This document shows positions 11,826 to 21,985 of a stretch of 64,000 bases of DNA, piece after piece. Each line of letters opens with the position of its first letter. Position 1 is the first letter of the stretch. The notes beneath the pieces are model-generated. The model ran no database searches. It saw only the letters and a program-made list of their open reading frames with translations, and was not told the origin of the DNA. This stretch comes from Geosiphon pyriformis (taxonomy: Eukaryota > Glomeromycota > Glomeromycetes > Archaeosporales > Geosiphonaceae), in the NCBI GenBank assembly GCA_016748015.1, contig JAAOMT010000276.1, forward strand, positions 188,249-252,248, read 5' to 3'. The position numbers were made by a program, and so were the translations under genes.

Positions 11826-12310
11826 GGAAACAATGCCCCTACATTCCCCTTAAATATAAGGACTGCTGCAAGAAACTATTGTCAATGGGAGCCTGCATTT
11901 CACCTGAAGAAGAATATGAAAATCATACTTGTTATTACTACAAGGCTTGCCACAGAAAACGATGAGGCCATCTAATAAAAAGAAGCGGAAAATGGGATAA
12001 CACACCTTGTTTGACTTGTGGAGATATGCTACCAAAAGAATGCAATTGGATTGATGTAGCAATGGCTTTAATCAATGGAGCCACTCAAGAAAATGTTTGT
12101 CAAATGAAAGAATCAGAATACATTGCATATATTTTTGAAATCGCTGGATACAACTATGAAGATGAAGTAGAAGTATATCACCAAATTGCCAGTCATACTT
12201 ATCTGACCAAAAAAGCTCAAGCTCAACAGCTAGAGCAAATAAACGTTAAATTGTGTGAAAAATGCATAATGCCCTGTGATGAGCAATGGTGCCCTGAATG
12301 CTATGCTCTT
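11826..12310 (+). CDS. Element 1 Cys-rich CxxC module between protease and dUTPase (broken)
   Basis: This region lies where most Gypsy elements go straight from protease to RT. It encodes a Cys-rich segment: KYKDCCKKLLSMGACIS, then CYYYKACHRKR, then a stop, PCLTCGDMLP, and after about 70 residues KLCEKCIMPCDEQWCPEC. The paired CxxC/CxxxC suggests two or more structural zinc sites. Element 2 keeps the same order and spacing (CVNCGKKL, YYCRPC, PCLACGKILP, LCDYCLIPCHFQYCDEC), so the module is conserved although the proteins differ. I do not recognise the family. It could aid nucleic-acid binding or act as a spacer. Stops occur inside (for example TGA near 11964). Confidence 0.6.
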
Positions 12311-12423
12311 AGCATTCCCTTACCCAGTGAAAACGATGAAAACAAAATTGAATTTGGAGAACCTGAAGCAACAGAAGAAATTGAAACAATACCTATCTAT
12401 CTTATCAAAAGTCAATCTGCCTT

Positions 12424-12867
12424 ACAACTCAAATACTTCAACAACAACAGACAAGGAATAAAACCCGAAAAAGCACATAAAATTGATGCTGGATATGACC
12501 TAAGATAACCAGACAAAAATATTCTCGTTCTCAAACCCAAATCTCTCACAAAAATCAACCTCAAAATTGCACTCAAAATTCTGCCAGGAGCAATGGTTCA
12601 AATTGCCTCCCGGTCCTCTCTGGCAAGCAAAGGAATCAATGTTAAAGGAGGAATAATCAATGCTGGATATACTAGAGACATTACAGTGATGCTTCAAAAT
12701 GAAACTGACAAACCATTCAAGATTGACCATGCTGAAAAAATTGCCCAAGCTATTTACCTACCCCTAATCAACATTTTGAATTTGCAACTAGTTAATCAAA
12801 GAGAACAATTAGGAAAAAGCAATAGAAGAACCCAAGGTTTTGGTTCAACTGGACAATTCACAGTTTC
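12424..12867 (+). pseudogene. Element 1 dUTPase domain
   Basis: All five trimeric dUTPase motifs can be read in order: I, HKIDAGYDL near 12478-12502; II, PGAMVQIASRSSLASKG near 12582-12633; III, GGIINAGYTRDITVMLQN near 12648-12702, with the Tyr that stacks on uracil; IV, HAEKIAQAIYLPL near 12728-12766; V, RTQGFGSTGQF near 12827-12858, the P-loop-like C-terminal arm. The family hydrolyses dUTP to dUMP and PPi, which limits uracil incorporation during reverse transcription. A TAA at 12506-12508 just after motif I breaks the frame. Spacing between motifs matches the usual 140-residue domain. Motif III has NAGY where many family members have DAGY; element 2 has DADY. Confidence 0.88.
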
Positions 12868-14000
12868 AGTTAATATAGCTCTTATCACACAGAATAAATT
12901 CCACCAGATTCTCAGACTTCCACAACCAATTACCATCTCACCCTTTGGAGAACATCTGGAAATTTACACCTGCCCAAAGCCAACAACCATACAACAAATT
13001 TTTGAGTCCAATGACCAAGTCTGCTTGGAACATAATATTTCGATCTCAAACATTTATATTCCAGAAGGAACAAAGAAAGTCTGAGTTACTTTTTACAATC
13101 CCAACAATTACCCCATAGTTCTATTAAATAACTTAGAAATTGGAGTCATTCACAGTAACATCTTTCAACAAGAACTACCCCAGACAGTTCCCAATTTTTT
13201 GGAAATTATTGGACATTCACTACCAAAAATCAACCCAAATCCTAGCTCTGAAAACTACTATGTTGTCATGGAAAAATTATCTCGAATCAACATGGGACAA
13301 TTTGAACCACAACAACGGAGCCAGCTCAAAGAGCTAATTGCAAAATTTGCCAATATCTTTGCTGAAAACAACAATGACTTAGGAAGAACCAATTTGGTCC
13401 AACACCAAATTTATACAGGAGATGCCAAACCAAGAAGACAATAAACATATCAAGTTGCTCCAGAAAGCCACCAATTCATCCGAGAAAAAGTACAATAAAT
13501 GCTTAACAATGAGTTCATCCAACCCTCCATGAGTCCTTGGGCTTCACCTGTAGTGCTAGTTAAAAAAAAAAATAGAAAGATATGATTTTGTGTTGACTAT
13601 CAACAACTCAACAGTGTTACAATTGGAGATGCCTACCCTCTTCTCTGAATTGATAACATGTTAAATGCCCTTGGAAAATCCAAATACTTTTCAACACTAG
13701 ATTTAGAAAGCGGTTACTGGCAAGTTGCTATGGATCCCAAAGATCATCCCAAAACAGCATTTACCATCCAAGATAGAAATTACGAGTTCAATGTAATGTT
13801 TTTTGGATTATGCAATGCACCAGCAACGTTTCAGAGATTAATGGATGTTGTGTACCAAGAACTCCTTTGGAAGTCAGTAGTCATTTACCTTGATGATACT
13901 GATGTTTATTTTCTATTGTTCAAATTACACTTAAAACACCTGTGAGAAGTTTTTCAACGATTATGAAAAGCAGGACTAAAACTCAACATCGAAAAATGCT
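12868..14000 (+). pseudogene. Element 1 reverse transcriptase with upstream linker
   Basis: After the dUTPase a linker (about 12870-13400) leads to the Ty3/Gypsy RT: VLVKKKNRK near 13555, FCVDYQQLN near 13586, FSTLDLESGYWQVAM near 13690 with the first catalytic Asp, TAFTIQDRNYEFNVMFFGL near 13755, APATFQRLMD near 13825 and VIYLDDTDV near 13885, the intact YLDD box. Stops at 13583-13585 and 13646-13648 are TGA; the first aligns with CGA (Arg) in element 2. The rest of the RT and connection domain continues to about 14200 (FLGHIISKDRIKLDPGK). Confidence 0.88.
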
Positions 14001-14017
14001 ACTTTGAAAAAACAAGC

Positions 14018-14720
14018 TTGGCCTTCCTTGGTCATATCATTAGTAAAGATAGAATCAAACTGGACCCAGGAAAAATCAGTGCTGTCAAAAACTTCAAAAC
14101 TCTTCGAAACACTACAGAACTAAGAGGATTTATAGGGTTAGCCTCCTACTATCGGAAGTTTATCAAAAGATTCTCAGAAATCACAAAACCTCTCAACCAG
14201 CTTACCACCAAAAATGTCAAATACAAATGGACTACTGAATGCCAAAATGCATTTGAAATCCTCAAAGAAAAACTAACAACAGCTCCAATTCTTGCCTGCT
14301 CAGATTTCAGCAATCGATTCCGATTAGCAACAGATGCCTCTTATACTGCCTTTGATGCTATCCTATCACAATTGGATGACAATGGAAATGAGTGAGTAAT
14401 CGCCTATGCCAGCAGAACATTAAAACCAGCTGAGAAAAATTATCCTACCACAGAACCAGAAACAACAGCCGTAATCTGGGCCCTATACCACTTCAATCTT
14501 TATCTCAGGCCTAAAAAATTCGATATTATCACTGATAATATTGGACTCAAATGGCTTCAGAACAAAAATACTTAGCTGAATGCAAAACAAATTCAATGGA
14601 CAAGATTTCTAGCAAACTATCAATACATAGTACATCACAAACCAGGAAAACTCCACATCAATGTTGACTGTCTCTTTAGAATGAGACAAGATTAGAAAAC
14701 ACAAAAACCAACACTCAATT
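14018..14720 (+). pseudogene. Element 1 RT connection and RNase H domain
   Basis: FLGHIISKDRIKL and ELRGFIGLASYYRKFIKRF (about 14025-14175) are the standard Gypsy thumb/connection motifs. RNase H starts with RLATDASYTAFDAILSQ near 14322-14370 (first Asp), then YASRTLKPAEKNYPTTEPE near 14405-14462 (Glu), and FDIITDNIGLKWL near 14520-14556 (second Asp). It removes the RNA strand during cDNA synthesis. The TGA at 14393-14395 aligns with His/Arg positions in other members and breaks the frame. Confidence 0.85.
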
Positions 14721-14859
14721 TAACCAACCAAAACAGCCAACAAACAATGAATTCAGAAAACTACAACAATTTCAAACAATATTTGAAAACATTAACCATC
14801 CCAACAGATTGGTCTCCAGATGAAAAACATTGACTACAACAACAAGCCAAACAATATTT

Positions 14860-16132
14860 TCTACATAACAACATTATTTATTATTAAAATTTCAAAAACT
14901 CAGACAAACCACTCAGATTAATACAAGAACAGAAAAAAGAGACTATATTATACAACATGCACTCAGATTCTTCATCAGCACACTTTGGAAAAGATAGCAC
15001 CACCCAAAGAACACTAGAATACTACTTTTGGTCTTGAATGAGAAAAAACATTCACGAATATGTCAAATCTTGTGATAGTTGTCAAAAAAAAGAAGGAAAA
15101 CGTCCTACTGAACTATTAAATCCAATCAAAGTTGGAAAACCCTTTGACCGAATTGGTATCAATTTAGTCAGACCACTATCTATCACCATTCAAGGAAACC
15201 ATTATATTGCAGTAGCTGTAGACTATCTTACTAAATGGCCTAAAGCCAGAGCCATTCAACGAGCAGATGCGAAATAAGTAGCAAATTTCATCTATGAAGA
15301 CATCATTTGTAGACATGGATGTTCAATTAAACTTTTATCCGATCAGAGAACATACTTTGTAAACAACCTGATACAAGAAATTTGCAAACAATTCAATGTC
15401 AAAAGACTGCTGTCTTTGCCCTACCATCCACAAACAAACGGACTTGTGAAACGTTTTAACAGAACATTGTGTGAGTCATTAGCCAAAATCTCAACCAATT
15501 TTGAGCAAAAGTGAGATATCTTTATTCCATCAGTGTTACTAGCATATAGAACACTAAAACAAGATACCACAAAACACACACCATTTGATTTAACTTATGG
15601 AAGGACAGCAACATTACCAATTAGTTTTACAGTAGAAACATACCCAGCACAACCAATCAATAAAAACTATTTCCAGAAAACACTACAACGAAGAGCCTAC
15701 ATTCTGCTTAGCACATTGAAAGGAAAACAACGAATAGCAGCAACTCATATTGAACATTCTCAAGCTCAACAAAAAGAAAGACATGACAACAAATTACCAT
15801 CTATTACCAATAAATTTAAAGTTAGAAATAAAGTTTTCTTACACAAAACTAAAGCTGAAAAACAATGGAATGGAAAATTTGAAAATAAATGGGATGGACC
15901 ATTCTTTATCCATGAAATTCTAGGCAACGGATCATACAAGCTAAGACTTGATGACAAAATCCTAGCAAAAGTTGCACATAGAGATCGTTTGAAACACTAT
16001 AATTCCAGAAACAATCCTGAACCATTAGTTCCACAAATTGGCATACATTCTCCTTTAATCAATCCTGAAGATATTCTCTGGAATTTAGAACCAATAATTG
16101 TCATTGAACAACCTCCCAACTTGAACACTTAA
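14860..16132 (+). pseudogene. Element 1 integrase
   Basis: The HHCC zinc-binding region includes HSDSSSAHFGKD near 14960 and CDSCQKKEG near 15070. In the catalytic core the first Asp is lost: RIGINLV near 15155 has Asn where element 2 has Asp (RIRIDLV). The second Asp remains in LLSDQRTYFVNN near 15335. The Glu is changed to Lys in TNGLVKRFNRTL near 15440 (element 2: LVERFN). All are single G-to-A changes. The C-terminal part has DGPFFIHEILGNGSYKLRL (about 15890-15950), an SH3-like GPF/Y module typical of Gypsy integrases. It ends at a TAA at 16130-16132 after LEPIIVIE, a tail shared with element 2. The enzyme would insert cDNA; this copy cannot. Confidence 0.88.
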
Positions 16133-16201
16133 TTTAAATTTATCATTATAGTTATATCATTATAATTTAGAAACAATCTTACAAAAACAAAACAAAAATA
16201 A

Positions 16202-16940
16202 CATAAAAACCCATACACCAAAAATAATTTTCTTTTCAAATCTCTTATAATAACTATTCCTCAAAACATTCAACAATTATCCCAAAAACTAATATTAGCT
16301 TTAAAAACAATACCCGAATTATCTATTACTGTTATTGAAAACCACATTAATTATACCCAAACAGAAGTAGTCACAAATTTAGCCCCAAATTCACGAAAAT
16401 ATCACCCATATAAGAAGAACACAAGAAGTTATTCTGGAATTCACCTGCCAGAACTTTTAAAGCTTGCTTTAAGAGAAAATTTAATGTTCACTCCTATTAG
16501 TATTCTACCAAATGCTACTATTCAACAAAAACTTCAACTGTGTCTTAATAAAGAGAACCATGACTATACTCCAATATATAGATATTTCTACATTGAAAAA
16601 ACACTTCACGAATGAAAACAAAAGCTTACAGCAGCAAACCTCACAAAAGAAGCTATTCAAAAACAACTTCACAACAAATTTAAAACAACAGCTGGACCTA
16701 CAAACAGTTGCTATAAACTAAGAGCTGCTTTTAGACTTTATGACCTATTCCACACCTGTAAAAACGTCCTACAAAACCCAATTTTACAACCTTTGAAGAT
16801 TCAATACATCAGAAAGCTTACAGAACTGAAATTTCAACAATTTTCAGACCAAATTTCTTCAATAATTTTGGATTATTATCTGGAAATTACAGACAGTACT
16901 TGGACTTCAATGGAGTTCAGTCTTGAGGAGAAGGTTATAT
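16202..16940 (+). pseudogene. Element 1 ORF3 after integrase, unknown function
   Basis: One frame stays open from 16202 to the 3' LTR with a single stop (TGA at 16613-16615), about 245 codons. It is homologous over its length to the post-integrase frame of element 2 (31277-32071). Shared stretches include IQQLSQKLI / ILKLSKQLF, LTKEAIQKQ / FNKEAIQQV and LYDLF...FQQFSDQISSIILDYYL / LYAIF...NQQFKDLQKAILEATIEHYM. No domain is recognised; there is no signal peptide or membrane span, so it is not envelope-like. Residues are mainly helical and Lys/Gln/Leu-rich. No ATG survives near the start in this copy. Confidence 0.65.
16924..16934 (+). other. Polypurine tract of element 1
   Basis: GAGGAGAAGG immediately before the 3' LTR (16938), the position where plus-strand cDNA priming occurs in LTR elements. 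Confidence 0.5.
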
Positions 16941-17899
16941 TACCAGATAAAATTAGAAATATTGTTTAGCATGAAATTACCCTTATAAATCTTATCATTA
17001 ATTAGCATATATTATTGTTTCAAATTATCACTTATTACAGTAGCAAAATATATCCAAAATTATCATTTAATTAATAACCCAATTTGTACATAACACAAAT
17101 GTAACCTAATTGTGATGATCAATCATGCAATACCCCAAACTATGTAACATTTAAAAAGTTCGCCGAAATTTGTAAGAAATTCGCTGAAATAATTGATAGT
17201 TCGCAGAAATAACTTGTAGTTCACCGAAATGTATCTTTAGTTCAGCAAAATTATAGAAAATAGCAAAGTTCAAGTTCATAGAATAGTGTTATGACAAGTT
17301 GTATAAAAGAAGAGCTTCTCTCTTCGAGAAAATATATCTTACTTTAGATTTATCTCTTAAAACTATTCCTATACACACAAAAAGAAATAAACATCAAATA
17401 ATTTGAAAAACCACATTTTTTAATTATTGTACCTGGAAAATTCCCAAAACCCAACTAACATTTCGAAATTGATTAGCTACCAATTTCAGTAAACTGTTAG
17501 TGACTCCAGGCCTGGATAGAAAACGTTTCCTTTGACAAAATTCTATTTCTTTTACATTTCTTTTATTTTTCTTTTATTTTCTTATTATAATCATTAGGGT
17601 AGCCTACAGACGAGATTCCTGTAGAAGAGTTGACTTTCACAGCAAAGTAACTACACATTTTAGTGAGCTTTCAGATGAGCAATTCCTGGAAAAGAGTTGA
17701 CATTTACTACAATGTAACTACACAAAGTAACTGGCATGGAATTGGCCATTTTACTTATAAGTCCAGCAGTTCAAATTATAGGAGATAATTTGAAGATAAA
17801 TTCAGTTACTGGAGGTTCAACCACATTCAGAAAACGTGAATTCACAGCAAACAGATATCAACAACAATTAAAAAAAGAGACCAAAAACCTCCAGTAACA
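16938..17899 (+). repeat. 3' LTR of Gypsy element 1
   Basis: Highly similar to 7907-8887. The start reads TATTACCAGA, one G-to-A change from TGTTACCAGA, and the end reads CCAGTAACA. Divergence from the 5' LTR is visible at many single positions, mainly transitions, so the insertion is not recent. Confidence 0.92.
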
Positions 17900-19960
17900 C
17901 TAACAAGCTGAAATCAATCATCACTCTGTTAACTCTATCTTTGTGAATGTTTCCAAAAAACCCAATAAACCTCTTACACATTTTGATGTGCCACAAACTA
18001 GCTCTCAGTAAGGCCAACCAACAGAATTATATGCCTTCCACATATTCTGCAAAACCAACCAAATTTCTCTATTTTTTTTAAGAGTATTCTCCACAACTGA
18101 ACCAATCGCAAACACCAGAGATTGTGTAAAAGTATCTTGGAACACCAATAAATTATCATCCTAGAGAACACCAAACTTATTACAAGCCAAAAAGATGCGA
18201 TCAGACAAAATCTTAGACAAAATCTTCCTGGCAGTCTCAATTAGAGCAATAGGTCGAGTGTTTGTAAGAACCCTATTCTAATCATGAGGCTTAAGAATCA
18301 TTAAGACCCACACCCTTTTCCACAAAGCAGGCACTATGCCAACAAATAAGCATATATTCAGCAATACCAAAAGACATTCCAACATCTCACCACAACCATG
18401 TTTCCAAAATTCATTGGGAATGCCAGACAAGTCAGCAGCTTTGTCATCAGGCAGACCATTAGTAATTAAAAGTAATTCACCCATGCTAATCACACTTATC
18501 ACACCAGAAAAAGCATCATCCCTAACATAGTTCAAAAGTGCATACTGATGAATCCAGAGATCAGACAGCACCATAAGCATTACATGCTTTCATGTCCAAC
18601 TCTTCATAATCTTGTCAACACTTGACCTGATCTCCTCTAGCTCCAATATCAACTTATCATCAACCACCAAGTGATCCAACACCACCTTTCAAAATGGCCA
18701 ATCCAGAACACTTCTAATTATACTCCCCTTGTTTGAGCAAAACCATTTCATACACTTCTTAATAGCTTTTCTAATAGTAGTCTCTTGTAGCAACTTTGAC
18801 TCATACATCTTGGATTTTCTGTACCCCTTTCTGACAAGCAACAAATAACTTAAAAGGTCCTTCACTTTTTGGCCACCACAAACTATGTCCTCTAGAATGA
18901 GAGCTTTACCAGCATCTAGAGCCGACCATTTCCTTATGAAACAATTGAAACCAGAAGCATTAGCAGAGGTCAGACATTTGATTATCTTGGCAGCCAGCAA
19001 TTCCAAACCCAGGAACTTAGAAGAATGTTTATTTTTTGAGCACTGAAAATTACAGAACCAATGTCTGGAAAATATCTTATCTGCAGAATCCACCACCATC
19101 TTTTTTAGCAAAGACTACATAGCATCCAAATTAAAACCAGCAGCAGTGCCAAGGAACCTTTCCTTTACCTCCAACATCTTAGCAGAGGAACATTCCTTAA
19201 AATAGGACTACCCAACACCATCAGCATCCTTGATCCTAAACTTCCAATGATCCCTGTTGGTCTGCTTATGCAGACCATTCAGCCAAACATCTAAGAGCCC
19301 ATTCAGACCAACTAAAACCATGACAGATTTGTGATCCGTATCGAAAAAATCAGAAACAGAATTGACACAATGTTTTACAACAACAAAAGATAGAATCCCA
19401 CTAACAAGAATAAAATCAATTATCTTTTCTACCTCCCTAGAATTGTTCCATGTAACTGCTTTGACCAAAGAGTGTTCAGCAAACAAATTAACTAAACTCA
19501 AACCCAAACAGAACTTAAAATTCACACTTCTCCCAGAATTATTCTTGTTGAAATTACCATCCAGAACAACAAAAGTGCTGGAGTTAACAGCCTTAGCAAT
19601 AAAAAAATTCACTGTAGAAGCCTGAGCAAACCTAGTTCCAGAAGAAATGCCAGCATACAAACCCAGAATTGTAACTGAAAGCTTGCCTTTAAACAAAAGC
19701 TGAATCAAAATCAAATAATCAGGAACCTTCTTGACCCTAAAAACATGGCAAGCCAGAGAGATGTTCATAATCACAGTAACACCAGCACCGAGATAACCAA
19801 TATCCAACTCAGAAGTAAAAATCCAAATCTCATTAAATTTGTCTTTGATCTATGATCTGGAAAAAGACCTCAATTTTGTCTCAGCAATAAAGAAAACCAT
19901 ATTCCCAGAACTCACATGCCAACAAACAATGTTTGCTTGTTTTGCAGAGACATTGACACC
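17900..19960 (-). pseudogene. LINE copy B ORF2, endonuclease and N-terminal RT (left of insertion)
   Basis: The reading runs downward from about 19960. An exonuclease-endonuclease-phosphatase domain shows AETKL (catalytic Glu) near 19880, LDGNFN in place of the usual GDFN near 19555, and FFDTDHKSV near 19330 (the DH pair). A long linker at 18689-19111 follows, then the RT fingers: LPDDKAADLSGIPNEFWKH near 18440 matches the KAxGxDGIPxEFxK motif of LINE RTs, and WVLMILKPHD near 18285 matches the IxLIPK region. The frame is cut at 17900 by element 1 and continues at 7906. Several stops interrupt it. Confidence 0.8.
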
Positions 19961-19999
19961 CTGACCATTACACGTAGCAAATTTTTAGATCAGACCACT

Positions 20000-21867
20000 T
20001 ATTGGAATAATGGATTTAGGGACAAACTAGAACCAGAACACAAGAGATCTAATCTCATTATGATTAAACCGAATAAAGCCTCCAGAGCAGACATTTTGGA
20101 CTCCAAACTGCCCACCTTGGAAGTGAGAACCTTTGAACCACTCGAACTAAGACCATTCGCAAACTTACCACCACTTAAAAAAAGGAGAGCAGGCGAAGCT
20201 AACATACTATCCAGAGCCATATTCAAATCCACAACCAGAGCCAAAGGCACAGAAACAGCCAAAGGAGAAGCACAAAGTGGAGATGCCAATGGCACCAGTT
20301 CAACAAAACTCAATTTTTTAAGAATGACAGAAACTTGATCTGATAGAATTTCCAAAGAGTGCTTTAAAACTGCCAAATGATCATCCAATCCATCGTCTTG
20401 AAAACCAAAAGAACCCAAAGAGAAAGGCAGACCACCAGAAAGCAAACTGGAACCAAAAGAGAAGCCACCAGAAGAGGAGTCAAAAAACACTACTTGAGCT
20501 CATGATTTGCCACCAAAAGCAGCAGGGCGAGAGATAGGAACCCTTTTTTTTGCATACAACTTGGCCAAGCAAAAACAATTGAAACCAGAGACAGACTTTT
20601 TGAATAGACTTAAGAGTTCAAAAGACAATACTACCAACACATCACACTCCAGTGTCAAATGGCCAAAACACCCATATTTCTCACATTTAACCAAATCCAA
20701 TCTGGCCCATGAGAGTCGCACACCACCAAAAATAGGCTCAGTATGAAAGGCAGTATCCAAATCCTCTTCAGACTTAAAGCTAACCACAGTACAATGAACC
20801 CTATTACCAGTATCCAAAAATTGATTAATGATACAGGTTTTTCCACCAGCCCCATTCAGAAGAGTACTAAGATCGTGTGCAGTCATTTCCACTGGCAAAG
20901 TAAACAAAAGTGCTCTAAACTGATTTCTCAATGCCCATGTATCACAATCTCTCACAGTCTTGGCCACATATACTGAATTTTTTCTGATCAGAAAAGATCA
21001 TTTTGAGGCCAACAGATTGGCCTGCCTTGATTCATTGAATTCTATCACAGCCTTTTGCCATATCTCAATTAACTGAATTTTGATCAACTTAATTTGCCCA
21101 AACTTGGAAACTGCAGCGACGATCATATCTTTAGGCATGTCCATGAGAATTTTCTTAATTACCACAGCCTGATCTGAACGAATTTCTTGTTTCTTAAAAT
21201 CGCTGTTTATGTTGATCTCATTTTCACCAGCCAATAAAACAGCCTTCTTCATGCTATCCTTTGATATAAATGTTGATCTGATGATCCCCTTAAATTTTAA
21301 GAGAGTAGTGGCCCCCCCAAAATCATTGATTTTTGAAAAAATTTTTCTGATGAATTGAGTTTTTTGTCTAGCCAATTTTCCATTCACAGCCAAAAGATTG
21401 ATGTCTAAAGCAAATGATTTCTTAACTGACACCTCTACAGGAGTTTTGATGATCTTGGGATCAATCCAAATCTTATTCAAAGGAATCTTTTTCTTAAGAA
21501 GAGGCAGAAGGAGCTTCACCTTTTCATCTATTTCAAAGTCAGGAGAACCAATAAGAAAACCGAAATTTGCTCTTGTATTCACTTATTTAGCCTTGGGAGT
21601 GTTAACAGCTAAATCCAAGAGAGAACCATCAAAACCACCAGACATACTAACATCTTTATCATCACCAGATAAGCTCTTTACATCAAAATATACACAAGCA
21701 CCAGAACCAGACTTCAAAGAAATATCCTTTTTATTATCAGAGTGTTTAACATTTCCAAGAGAAGCCTTCTTTCTTTGTGAAAAAGAACCACCAGTAGGAC
21801 CATAAAACACGTCCTTAGGAGCCTTCTTATTAGACATACTACCACTAGAGACAGTCTCCAAATCCAC
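20000..21867 (-). pseudogene. LINE copy B ORF1, Gag-like with CCHC zinc knuckle
   Basis: The reading runs from 21867 downward. The segment 21583-21867 ends at a TAA that looks like a former CAA; the frame resumes at 20998-21582, then 20500-20967 and 19999-20490. The middle part has an esterase-free, RRM-like fold of the kind seen in ORF1p proteins (this is inference), followed by the CCHC-type motif CEKYGCFGHLTLEC near 20655-20700, which would bind nucleic acid. The end is rich in Ser, Gly and Leu with a possible coiled coil (LKHSLEILSDQVSVILKKL). Family knowledge: ORF1p of such LINEs packages the element RNA. Frame breaks make this copy non-functional. Confidence 0.65.
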
Positions 21868-21985
21868 GACAAAAGAGTTGTTAGTTAAAGAAATGTTGAT
21901 ATATTATTAACAAGAAAAAACAAAAAAACTTCTTTTCTCAATGTGCTATTTCAGGAATTTGGGATATAAGGAAGAAAGAAGTTAT

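Larger units (their letters stand above)
7907..17899 (+). mobile_element. Ty3/Gypsy LTR retrotransposon, element 1 (dUTPase-bearing lineage)
   Basis: LTRs of 981 bp (7907-8887) and 962 bp (16938-17899) flank Gag-Pol. The 5' LTR begins TGTTACCAGA and ends with its perfect inverse TCTGGTAACA. Pol order is protease, Cys-rich module, dUTPase, RT, RNase H, integrase: RT-RH-IN order identifies Ty3/Gypsy. A third frame follows integrase. It is inserted in the RT of LINE copy B. The 4-bp flanks are CTGA (7903-7906) and CTAA (17900-17903), a duplication with one G-to-A change. Many stops, a 20-N gap and changed catalytic residues make this copy inactive. Confidence 0.92.
5186..21985 (-). mobile_element. 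LINE copy B, near full-length, split by Gypsy element 1
   Basis: A minus-strand non-LTR retrotransposon with a poly-A tail (poly-T on the + strand near 5186-5193) and a 5' region near 21985. Removing the Gypsy insertion (7907-17899) leaves about 6.8 kb: ORF1 with a CCHC knuckle, then AP-type endonuclease, RT, RNase H and a terminal Cys-rich region. The RT frame reads across the insertion site once the LTR element and one copy of its 4-bp target duplication are removed, so the two flanks belong to one element. Copy C has nearly the same net length (about 6.8 kb), which supports the boundaries. Confidence 0.85.

Noticed and set aside
16202-16940. ORF3 as an envelope gene (errantivirus-like)
   Set aside because: No signal peptide, membrane helix or cleavage motif is visible; the protein looks soluble and helical.
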